A stretch of 64,000 bases of DNA, taken from contig CAVZEU010000004.1 in NCBI GenBank assembly GCA_963774415.1, forward strand, positions 248,001-312,000, in the 5' to 3' direction. Shown here in pieces: positions 54,540 through 63,300 of this stretch (its first letter is position 1; each line of letters opens with the position of its first letter). The stretch comes from SZUA-36 sp963774415. Lineage in GTDB: Bacteria; Pseudomonadota; Gammaproteobacteria; Xanthomonadales; SZUA-36. A model generated the notes under the pieces. The model made no database searches. It saw only the letters and a list, made by a program, of their open reading frames with translations, and had not been told where the DNA came from. Position numbers and translations under genes: made by a program.

Positions 54540-55385
54540 TCAGTCTTTACCCCAGGGCCAGAGCCACTTGAAGAAACTTTTTTTCTTTGGCTTGCCGTTG
54601 ACCAGCGGACTGTCAGGGTAGTTCAGCGCCAGGATTTTCATCGTGTCTTCGGCCAGTTCCGGCAGCTTCATTTTCGTGTAGCAGGTATGCAGGAGTTCGA
54701 GTGCGTTGACCGTCTCCGGTGAACCGGGATAGGTCTCGAGCATGTAGCGGGCACGGTTGGCGGCCGCGACATAGGCTTTTCGCCGCAGGTAATAGCGGGC
54801 GATATCGAGTTCGTAGTACGACAGGTTGTTGCGCAAAAACACCATGCGCTGACGCGCGTCGGGTGCGTAGCGGCTGTCAGGGAAGCGGCGCACCAACTCG
54901 TTGAAGTCACGAAAAGATTCCTTGGCCGCGGTCTGGTCCCGGTCGCGCACGCGGGAGGGCATCAGCCGTTCCATGAAGCCGACGCGCACGTCGTAATTGG
55001 TGAGACCGCGCAGGTAATACGCGTAGTCGACATTTGGGTGGGTGGGGTAGGTGCGAATGAATCGATCCGCGGTGGATAACGCCAATTCGGTCTTGCCGCC
55101 CTTGTAATAGGCGTAGGCCAGTTCCAGTTGCGCCTGCTCCGCGTAGCGGCCAAACGGATAAACCGTCGTCAGGGCTCGGTACTGCCTGATGGCGCGGTCC
55201 CAGTTCTTGCCGTCCAGTGAACGCTTCGCCTTGGCGTACATCTCGGACGCGGGCACGCCGGTATCCTGGTCCACCTTCTTGTCCTTTCTGCAACCCGAAG
55301 CCGCGACCGTCATCAGAACGACGAGAATCGTGATCACTATCCTGGAGGCCGGTGACAGTTTCCTGGAAGAAAGGAGGGGGGACAT
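54540..55385 (-). CDS. bamD: Outer membrane assembly lipoprotein BamD
   Basis: Essential lipoprotein of the BAM complex that folds outer-membrane proteins. The signal peptide ends in the lipobox AASGC (Cys32). About five TPR motifs follow (AIRQYRALTTVYPFGRYAEQ, AADRFIRTYPTHP-like STADRFIRTYPTHPNVDYA, DFNELVRRFPDSRYAPDARQR). The start is ATG 55385, giving 281 aa; earlier in-frame codons are not family-like. bamD divergent from rluD-pgeF matches E. coli (yfiO, rluD, yfiH). Confidence 0.95.
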   Translation of the reverse strand: MSPLLSSRKLSPASRIVITILVVLMTVAASGCRKDKKVDQDTGVPASEMYAKAKRSLDGKNWDRAIRQYRALTTVYPFGRYAEQAQLELAYAYYKGGKTELALSTADRFIRTYPTHPNVDYAYYLRGLTNYDVRVGFMERLMPSRVRDRDQTAAKESFRDFNELVRRFPDSRYAPDARQRMVFLRNNLSYYELDIARYYLRRKAYVAAANRARYMLETYPGSPETVNALELLHTCYTKMKLPELAEDTMKILALNYPDSPLVNGKPKKKSFFKWLWPWGKD

Positions 55386-55483
55386 GCAAAAACCTGGCTG
55401 TGTGCTGGAGGCGGAATGATAGCGAAAAGACCCGCATAAAGCCATACAATAGGCCGCGGCGTCCTTTGACCGGTTGAGGAAGT

Positions 55484-56437
55484 ATGGAGAAGCGGATCAG
55501 TCTGGCCGAGCAAGTCTTGCGCGAGCAAGGCGGCCGGCGCGTGGACCAGGCTGCCGTATCCTTGTTTCCCGGCTATTCGCGAGCGCGGCTGCAGCAATGG
55601 ATCAAGAACGGTGAACTGACGGTCGACGGCAAACGCACGAGGCCCAGCGCGCGACTCAGCGGGGGCGAAGTCCTGCGTATCGAGGCCCGTGTCGTGCCTG
55701 AAGGGGAGGTGTTGCCCGAGGCCATCCCGCTCGATGTCATCTTTGAAGACCCTCACCTGCTGGTCGTCAACAAGCCGGCCGGCCTCGTCGTGCATCCCGC
55801 GGCTGGTAACTGGCGGGGGACCCTGCAAAACGCGTTGCTGCACCATGACCCGGACATGGATTTGCTGCCCCGCTCCGGCATCGTTCACCGGTTGGACAAG
55901 GACACCAGCGGCGTCATGGTCATTGCGCGCAGCCTCGAAGCGCATGCGAGCCTGGTGGATCAACTGCAGGCGCGCCGCATGAGCCGCATCTACGAGGCGG
56001 TCGTGAAAGGGGAAGCGCCGTCCTCCGGCACGATTCGCGGCGCGATTGGCCGCAGTCCCCGCGACCGCAAGAAGATGGCCGTCGTCGCCGGCGGCAAGCC
56101 GGCGAGAAGTCATTACCGGCTGTTGCGGCGCCTGCCGGGCGCCAGCTTTGTCGAAGTCACGCTGGAGTCGGGGCGCACCCACCAGATACGGGTGCACATG
56201 GCGCATGTCGGCTTCCCAGTCGTCGGCGATCCCTTGTACGGCCGCGGCCCGGTGCGGGCAAAGGGGCTGCCGCCGGCCGCGGCCGCCGCGATCAACACGT
56301 TTCCGCGCCAGGCGCTGCACGCCCGGACGTTGAAACTGGAGCATCCCCTGGGCGGGGAAGCCCTGGAATTTCAGGCGCCGCTGGCGGCCGATATCTCCGG
56401 CCTGATCGCAGCGCTGGAGGCGGCCGGGCGTGACTGA
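55484..56437 (+). CDS. rluD: 23S rRNA pseudouridine(1911/1915/1917) synthase RluD
   Basis: Makes three pseudouridines in helix 69 of 23S rRNA, important for ribosome assembly and release. The 317-aa protein has an S4 domain (RVDQAAVSLFPGYSRARLQQ), LLVVNKPAGLVVHPAAGN, the catalytic Asp in GIVHRLDKDTSGVMV, and ESGRTHQIRVHMAHVGFPV. The family length is about 320. It overlaps pgeF by 8 nt. Confidence 0.97.
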   Translation: MEKRISLAEQVLREQGGRRVDQAAVSLFPGYSRARLQQWIKNGELTVDGKRTRPSARLSGGEVLRIEARVVPEGEVLPEAIPLDVIFEDPHLLVVNKPAGLVVHPAAGNWRGTLQNALLHHDPDMDLLPRSGIVHRLDKDTSGVMVIARSLEAHASLVDQLQARRMSRIYEAVVKGEAPSSGTIRGAIGRSPRDRKKMAVVAGGKPARSHYRLLRRLPGASFVEVTLESGRTHQIRVHMAHVGFPVVGDPLYGRGPVRAKGLPPAAAAAINTFPRQALHARTLKLEHPLGGEALEFQAPLAADISGLIAALEAAGRD

Positions 56438-57170
56438 CCCCGGCTTGCCCGGCGTAATACGGCCCGACTGGCCAGCGCCGCCCAATGTCCGGGCGTTTTC
56501 GACGACGCGGTCCGGCGGCTTTAGCCGCGGCCCCTGGGCCAGCCTGAATCTCGGTGCGCGCTGCGGAGACGAACCCGGGAACGTCAACCGCAACCGGGAG
56601 TTGTTGTGCGCGGCCCTGCCGTCCGCGCCGCACTGGCTCATGCAGGCGCATGGCACAGGCGTGGCCGCCATCGATGAAAACAGTGGCGGATTGCCGCCGG
56701 CGGACGCCGCGTTCACCCGCCAGCGCGGGCAGGTCTGCGTGGTCCTCAGCGCTGACTGCCTGCCGTTGCTGCTGTGTAACCGGGCCGGCACGGTTGTCGC
56801 CGCGGTGCACGCGGGCTGGCGCGGCCTGGCGGCGGGCGTGGTGCAGGCCGCGGTCACGGCGCTCGGGTGCGAGGCGGGCAGCCTGATCGCCTGGCTCGGT
56901 CCGGCCATCGGTCCGCGGGCTTTCGCGGTGGGCCGCGACGTGTTCAATGCGTTTACCGGCGTTTGTGCCGACAATGCGCTTGCGTTCGTACCAGACGGCG
57001 GGGCCTGGCGCGCGGACCTGTACGCACTGGCCCGGCTGGCGTTGAAGTCAGTGGGCGTGACCCGCGTCTGGGGCGGACAGTACTGCACCTACACGCAGGC
57101 CGAGGCATTTTTCTCCTATCGGCGTGACGGCGTGACCGGCAGAATGGCGAGTGTGATCTGGCTTAATTGA
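56430..57170 (+). CDS. pgeF: Peptidoglycan editing factor PgeF (YfiH/laccase-domain family)
   Basis: Cytosolic metal-dependent enzyme of the YfiH/DUF152 family. In E. coli it removes wrongly incorporated L-serine from UDP-MurNAc-peptide precursors. The 246-aa protein has MQAHGTGVA, LSADCLPLLLCN, VVAAVHAGWRGLAAG, GPAIGPRAFAVG and YCTYTQAEAFFSYRRDG, which supply the His/Cys metal ligands. GTG 56430 overlaps the end of rluD. Its presence agrees with the peptidoglycan genes of the dcw cluster, though not linked to them. Confidence 0.94.
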   Translation: MTDPGLPGVIRPDWPAPPNVRAFSTTRSGGFSRGPWASLNLGARCGDEPGNVNRNRELLCAALPSAPHWLMQAHGTGVAAIDENSGGLPPADAAFTRQRGQVCVVLSADCLPLLLCNRAGTVVAAVHAGWRGLAAGVVQAAVTALGCEAGSLIAWLGPAIGPRAFAVGRDVFNAFTGVCADNALAFVPDGGAWRADLYALARLALKSVGVTRVWGGQYCTYTQAEAFFSYRRDGVTGRMASVIWLN

Positions 57171-57239
57171 AGCTAACCGGAATACACGCGCGCCATTGTC
57201 TGTAACCAAACCCGGCCGCTCGCCCCCGCAGCTCTCGAA

Positions 57240-59033
57240 TCAACCAGCATTCTTATGTGTTCTGGTTGCCGTCATTCTCGAGGGAATCAGCGCGGCACAA
57301 AAGTCCGGCAGGTCATTGTCTCGGGGCTTGGCGTTCCCGGCCCCCGCGCTTTGCAGCCACTGCAGCCAGGTGCGCGCGTGAGCCCCCGACGACGAGTTGG
57401 GATCGACCCTGCCAAGAAGCTCCTGCGCTTCCTGGATCGCGTTTTCCTGCGCGTAAATCCAGCCGATGTCGTAGAGGATGCAATTCTGGTCTGCATGCAA
57501 TTGGGGTATGGCGTCGGAGGTAACGCCCAGTCTTACCAAATCCGGGAGCGCCTCTTTGTAACGCTTGAGATGCAGATAGGTCAAAGCCCGCCATGCCAGC
57601 ATCGTCGTCGGTTTTGAAGGAAGCCGGCCGCTGATCTCGAATTGGGTGGCCGCCTGTTCATATTCCCCGCGATTGAAATGAACGATGCCGAGATTATCGC
57701 GCGCCAGGACATCATCGGGATAGGCTTTCACAACGTGAGACCAGAGCGTGAGTTCGTTTTGCCACACCCGGATTTGTTGACGCGTGGTTGCAATCAGGAA
57801 AGCAAGGAACGGCAGAGTCACCATGAATACCAGCACCTTTCCGGGCTTTCCGCTTCGCTTCAGTAAGCGCAGTATGCCGGCGGCTACCAGCAGATAGACC
57901 GGCAGCATCGGAAAATAGGTGTAGCGGTCAGCTGCGCCTTGACCGCCTACCTGGATCAGGCCGATAACGGGAGACAGCGTGAGCAGATAAAAAAGCCACG
58001 AGACCAGCCACGCCGGACGGTGTCTGGTCCAAGCCCGGAAAACAGCCCACGTGATCACCAGGAACACCACTACGGGCGTAAAAGCTTTCCACGTGATTGC
58101 ATGCGCCGCTGACACGGCGTAGGGGTAGTGCGGGGAAAGATGAACTGGAACCAGAAAATGGACCAAATACAAAACAACGCTGTTAAAAGCATTGAGCACT
58201 CTCAGGTCCAAGGGTTTTTGGGAGAGAGCGGCTTGTTGTGCCATCAGCGTCAGAATGATCAGCAACATCGACAACAGAATAAAAGGGATCTTTTCCGCAA
58301 GGAGTTGGCCGAAGGATTTCTGTTCAATCGAACTCAAAATTGGCTTGATGATTCGTGTGCGGCGCAGCGGGTATACGTCGATGAGCAACAAGACCGCCGG
58401 AAAGGTGGCGGCCATGGGTTTGGACAGCACTGCCAGGGAATAGAGGAAAACGACACCCACATACCATCGGGTCCTGTGCGCCTGGCGGCAGGTTACGTAC
58501 TGGACGTAAGCCAGCAGCGATAACAGCAGGAATAGCTGGCACAGCAGATCTTTTCGTTCGGCGACCCACGCCACTGACTCAACGTGCTGGGGATGGACAA
58601 CGAACATGAGAGCGGCCAGAAACGCCGCAATCAGGGAGCGGTTATCCGTATTGATGGGATAGCTTTTTGACCCGGGGTCGTTCAGACCAAAGACCACCAT
58701 GGCCAAAATGAATACCAGGGAGCCGTTTAAGGAATGAATGATATTGTTGCTCAGATGGAATCCCCACGGATCCAGCCCGCCATACATCTGGTAATCCAAC
58801 GCCCAGGACACCCATGTCAGCGGATGCCAGTTGTAATACTCCAGTGATTTCAGCATCCAGATCAGGTTTTCAGCGTTGAATCTGGAAATGTGCTTATTTC
58901 CGAGCAAATAGTATTTGGAATCCCATACCAGCGCGTGCGCGGCCGTCTGTTGGTAAACGAGCAATGCCACCGTCACCAGCAGCAAGACCCCCAAAAATAA
59001 TTTCAAATCAGTTCTAACGGGTGTCTGGTTCAT
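57240..59033 (-). CDS. Multi-pass membrane protein with C-terminal TPR repeats (TMTC/GT-C-like)
   Basis: A 597-aa protein with 9-11 membrane helices followed by TPR-like repeats from about residue 440 (DNLGIVHFNRGEYEQAATQFE). The loop after the first helix has the acidic/Tyr motif ALVWDSKYYLLGN, and HPQHVESVAWVAERKDLL follows, both typical of TMTC-like putative GT-C glycosyltransferases in bacteria. The function is unproven; a lipid-linked sugar transferase is the best guess. Its GC content (about 47% in sampled lines) is well below its neighbours, suggesting recent acquisition. It converges with pgeF. Confidence 0.75.
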   Translation of the reverse strand: MNQTPVRTDLKLFLGVLLLVTVALLVYQQTAAHALVWDSKYYLLGNKHISRFNAENLIWMLKSLEYYNWHPLTWVSWALDYQMYGGLDPWGFHLSNNIIHSLNGSLVFILAMVVFGLNDPGSKSYPINTDNRSLIAAFLAALMFVVHPQHVESVAWVAERKDLLCQLFLLLSLLAYVQYVTCRQAHRTRWYVGVVFLYSLAVLSKPMAATFPAVLLLIDVYPLRRTRIIKPILSSIEQKSFGQLLAEKIPFILLSMLLIILTLMAQQAALSQKPLDLRVLNAFNSVVLYLVHFLVPVHLSPHYPYAVSAAHAITWKAFTPVVVFLVITWAVFRAWTRHRPAWLVSWLFYLLTLSPVIGLIQVGGQGAADRYTYFPMLPVYLLVAAGILRLLKRSGKPGKVLVFMVTLPFLAFLIATTRQQIRVWQNELTLWSHVVKAYPDDVLARDNLGIVHFNRGEYEQAATQFEISGRLPSKPTTMLAWRALTYLHLKRYKEALPDLVRLGVTSDAIPQLHADQNCILYDIGWIYAQENAIQEAQELLGRVDPNSSSGAHARTWLQWLQSAGAGNAKPRDNDLPDFCAALIPSRMTATRTHKNAG

Positions 59034-59148
59034 GGTCTTTCCTGATCGTTTCGCGGGGCAGAAGGCCTATCGATCCAACCCGGCGCCGGGAATCGCAACA
59101 GGATGGATATCGCTTTCATGGGACCGAATCCGCAAGACCAGCCTGATC

Positions 59149-60189
59149 TCAGTCGTCGGTATTTTGCAGTGCGCCGATCAGTCTCGCTGTATCGGAAGCA
59201 CGCGTCGAATGGGCGAATACGAACCGGGCCAGGTCGTCACTGCCGGGCCAGGTCAAAAACTCGATGCCCTTTGCGGCCAGGTTTTCGAAGCCCTGCGGCG
59301 TCCAGCGAACGAAAACCTCGTTGGCTTCGACCGGATTTTCCAGGCTGGCCTCGGGATGAGCCTCTACGGCCCGGGCAAACAGCGCGGCCTGGCGGTTCCC
59401 GTGCGAGGCCAGCTGTAACCAGCGGTCATTTTCGATGTAGGCCAGCAATTGCGCCGAAACGTAACGCATCTTGCTCAGCAGGTGGCCGGAGCGTTTGCGC
59501 AGGCGCTCGGCCGTTTCATGCCATTGCGGCCGGTTGAAAAAAACCAGCGCCTCCGCGGCCATGCAGCCGTTCTTGCTGGCGCCGAATGAAAGTACGTCGA
59601 TACCCGCATCCACGGTGATATCGCGCGGCCGGCAGGCGAGAGATGCGAGGGCGTTCGCAAACCGGGCGCCATCCATATGCGTGTGCATGCCGCGGCCGTG
59701 TGCGAATTCACATAATGCTTCGATTTCAGCCACCGAGTAGACGGTGCCCCGCTCGGTGCTTTGGGTCAGGCTCAGCGCGCTGGGTACGTAACTGTGAATG
59801 CCATGGCCTTCCGCGGCCCGTATCGATTCCCCGAGTCGGCCGGGCGCGACCTTGCCGGCGGCGCCCGCCACCGGCACCAGCCGCGAGCCGTTACCGAAAA
59901 ACTCGGGCGCGCCGCATTCGTCATTGAGAATGTGGGCGGTTTCGTGGCAATAGACACTGCCCCAGGGCGGGGTTACCGCCGCCAGCGCGATGGCGTTGGC
60001 GGCCGTGCCGGTGGACAGCGGCAGCACGGACACCTCGCAGCCGAAAAGGTCTGAAAAAGCCGCGTCCAGCCGCAATGACCAGTCGTCTTCCGCGTAGGCA
60101 TGAGCGGGTCCGCGGTTGGCTTCCAGCAGGGCCTCCATGATGGCCGTCGCGGCCGGTGATTCGTTATCGCTTCTGAAATTGATCGTCAT
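59149..60189 (-). CDS. ltaE: Low-specificity L-threonine aldolase
   Basis: PLP enzyme of the beta-eliminating lyase fold splitting threonine or allo-threonine to glycine and acetaldehyde. The 346-aa protein has FRSDNESPAATAIMEAL, HETAHILNDECGAPE, THMDGARFANAL and the PLP lysine in LSFGASKNGCMAAEALV. Family length is 330-350. It stands alone between the TPR membrane gene and hrpA, with about 115 gene-free bases before the former. Substrate stereo-specificity cannot be read from sequence. Confidence 0.92.
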   Translation of the reverse strand: MTINFRSDNESPAATAIMEALLEANRGPAHAYAEDDWSLRLDAAFSDLFGCEVSVLPLSTGTAANAIALAAVTPPWGSVYCHETAHILNDECGAPEFFGNGSRLVPVAGAAGKVAPGRLGESIRAAEGHGIHSYVPSALSLTQSTERGTVYSVAEIEALCEFAHGRGMHTHMDGARFANALASLACRPRDITVDAGIDVLSFGASKNGCMAAEALVFFNRPQWHETAERLRKRSGHLLSKMRYVSAQLLAYIENDRWLQLASHGNRQAALFARAVEAHPEASLENPVEANEVFVRWTPQGFENLAAKGIEFLTWPGSDDLARFVFAHSTRASDTARLIGALQNTDD

Positions 60190-60296
60190 GGTTCTCAGGG
60201 TCGTCCGGGCAAGCCCAGATTATAGGTGCGAAGACGGCGCTTGTCGCCGGGAACGGGAGTGCTGCCGCCCACAGGCTGGCCTCCGGCCGGCCGCGC

Positions 60297-60305
60297 TGGG
60301 ATAAT
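60297..60305 (+). promoter_or_regulatory. Putative extended -10 promoter of hrpA
   Basis: TGGGATAAT (TG, one base, GATAAT at 60300-60305) with a weak CTGGCC about 18 bp upstream. It would start transcription near 60312, just before the small upstream reading frame. Confidence 0.45.
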
Positions 60306-60312
60306 CGCGCGC

Positions 60313-60375
60313 ATGAATTCCGGCGCATCACTCCTTATACAGGCGCACCATATACAGGTGCACTATGCGGGTTGA
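60313..60375 (+). other. Short upstream reading frame overlapping the hrpA start
   Basis: ATG 60313 opens a 20-codon frame ending at TGA 60373-60375, overlapping the first 11 nt of hrpA in another frame. It spans two tandem 15-bp units (60336-60350 and 60351-60365, 13 of 15 identical). No Shine-Dalgarno is evident. It may be chance or a translated leader. Confidence 0.3.
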
Positions 60376-63300
60376 AGCGGATGCACGGGCGGCGCTCGAC
60401 CGGATAGAAGACCAGCTGGATGACCTGCTGCAGGTCGATGCCCCCTGGTGCCGGCAGCGGATCGGGGCCGTGCGGAAAAAGCTCGGCAAAGGCCAGGATG
60501 TCTCGGCCCAGCTCGATGCGCTGGAGCAGCGCTGCACGCGCTCCGCGCAGCAATGCGAGGCCAGGAAGGCGAGTATGCCGCGGCCGGCTTACGACCCTCA
60601 ACTGCCCATCACCGCGCACAGGGATGACATCGTCGCTGCCATCGATAAGCACCAGGTGCTGGTCATCGCCGGCGAGACCGGCTCCGGCAAGACCACGCAG
60701 ATACCGAAGATGTGCATCGAGGCGGGGCGCGGCGTTCGCGGCATGATCGGCTGCACGCAGCCGCGGCGGATCGCGGCCCGGGCCATGGCCGACCGGGTCG
60801 CGGAAGAACTGCATACAACGCTCGGAGAGCTGGTCGGCTACCAGGTGCGGTTTCGGGAGAAGCTGGGCCGGAACACCCTCGTCAAGTTCATGACCGACGG
60901 CATCCTGTTGGCGGAAACCCACAACGACAGACGGCTGGACGCCTACGACACGATCATCGTCGACGAGGCGCACGAGCGCAGTCTCAATATCGATTTCCTG
61001 ATCGGTTACCTCAAGCGCCTGCTTCCGCGCCGGCCGGACCTGAGGGTCATCGTCACCTCGGCCACGATCGACACGGAAAAATTCGCCCGGCATTTCGACG
61101 CTGCGCCGGTGATAGAAGTTTCCGGGCGCGGCTACCCGGTCGACGTCGTTTACCAGCCGCTGGAAGCCGACGGCGGCGCCTCGTCCGACCGCGACCTGTA
61201 TCAAGGCATCGCCCGCGCGCTACGGCACTTGAACCGGATCGACCCGATGGGCGATACGCTGGTCTTTCTCAGCGGCGAGCGCGAAATCCACGAGGCCCGG
61301 GACTTCCTCAAGCGGCAGCATTTTCGCCACACGGAGGTCCTGCCCCTGTTCGCCAGGCTATCGGCCGCCGAGCAGCGCAGGGTATTTCACCCGGGGCCCG
61401 AACGGCGCATCATCCTGAGCACGAACGTGGCGGAAACCTCGCTGACGGTGCCGCGTATCCGCTTCGTCATCGATTCCGGGCTGGCCCGGGTCAGCCGTTA
61501 TTCGCACGCCAGCCGCGTGCAGCGCCTGCCGATCGAAGCGATTTCCCGGGCGGCCGCCAATCAACGCAAGGGCCGTTGCGGGCGCCTCGGCCCGGGCGTG
61601 TGCGTGCGGCTCTATAGCGAGGAGGACTTCGAGGCACGGCCCGAGTTCACCGAGCCGGAAATCCTGCGCACGTCCCTGGCCAGCGTGATTCTGCGCATGC
61701 TGGTCGCGGGGCTCGGCAGCGTGGAACGGTTCCCGTTTCTCGACCGCCCGCCGCCGCGCATGGTCAATGACGCCTACCACTTACTGTTCGAGCTGGGGGC
61801 TATCGACAAAGACAAGCGGGTCGTGGAACTGGGCCGTCGACTGGCGCGCTGGCCGGTGGACGTGCGGCTGGCGCGCATGCTCATCGAAGGCGCAAGCCTG
61901 GGGTGCCTGCGCGAGTTGCTGGTGTTGGCGGCCGCGCTGACGATACAGGACCCGCGGGAGCGCCCGCTCGAGGCCCGCGAAGCGGCCGAGGCGGCGCACG
62001 CGCGATTCGACGCCGGGAATTCCGACTTCGCCGCCTTGCTGAAGCTGTGGGAATACCTCGTGCGCGAACGCCGGGAGCGGTCCGGCAGCCAGTTCCGCAA
62101 GCTTTGCGGGCGGGAGTTTCTGAACTGGCAAAGAGTGAACGAGTGGTTCGACCTGGAACGCCAGCTGCGCGAACTGGCCGGGGAAGGTCAACTGCGCGTC
62201 AACAGGAAGCCCGCCAGCCCTGAGAAAATCCACATGGCGGTGCTGGCGGGGCTGCTCAGCAATATCGGCAAAATCAACCCCGAAGACGGCAGTTATACGG
62301 GCCCGCGCTCGAAACGTTTTCGCATCTTTCCGGGATCCGGCCTGTTCGGCCAAAAGCCGCAGTGGCTGATGGCGGCGGAAATCGTGGAAACCAGCAAGAC
62401 CTGGTCGAGGATCAATGCCGCGATCGAGCCCGCATGGATCGAGCAACAGGGCGCTCACCTGCTTCGGCGGCACTATTTCGATCCTCACTGGTCACGCAGC
62501 AAGGGGCGGGTCATTGCCTTCGAGCAGGTGAGCCTGTTCGGGCTGGTCATCGTCGAACGCCGCCCGGTCGACTACGGGCGGATCGACCCTGCCGAGGCGC
62601 GCAGGCTGTTCATCCGCGCGGCACTGGTGCGGGGAGAACTGGATACGCGTGCGCGCTTCATGCGCAGCAACCGCAAGGTCCGCGAGGAAATCGAGGCGCT
62701 CGAACACAAGCGTAGGAAACACGACGTGCTGGTGGACGAAGCGGACTTGTCCGACTTCTTCGACGCGCGCATACCCCCGGAGGTATGCGACAGCCAAAGC
62801 TTCGAACGCTGGCTCGGCCAGCTGGGGGAGAAGGGGCGGGCGCGGTTGTATCTCAGTCACGACGTGCTGCTGCGCGAGCAAGCCGGCGGGGCGCCGCCCG
62901 AGTTATACCCGGATGACATGGAAATCGGGCTGCAGACATTTCCGCTGCGTTACCATTTCGAGCCGGGTGATGCCGCCGACGGCGTGACCCTGACCGTTCC
63001 GCTGGCGCAGCTCAATACGCTCCAGGACGGGCATTTGCAGTGGCTGGTGCCGGGCCTGCAGCGGGAGAAGGTCACCGCCCTGATCCGGGCCCTGCCAAAA
63101 CCGCAGCGCAGGGCCCTGACGCCGGCGCCACAGTTTGCCGAGGCCGCGCTGCAGCGTTTGCAGGGCCGCTACCCCGAGCCTTTCCTGCCCGGGCTCGCAG
63201 CGGCTCTGAGCGCTATTTCCGGCCTCGAGATCGAGGCCGGCGATTTCGCTGAGGCGGCTTTGCCGGAATACCTGCGAATGCGGGTGGAAGTCATCGATGG

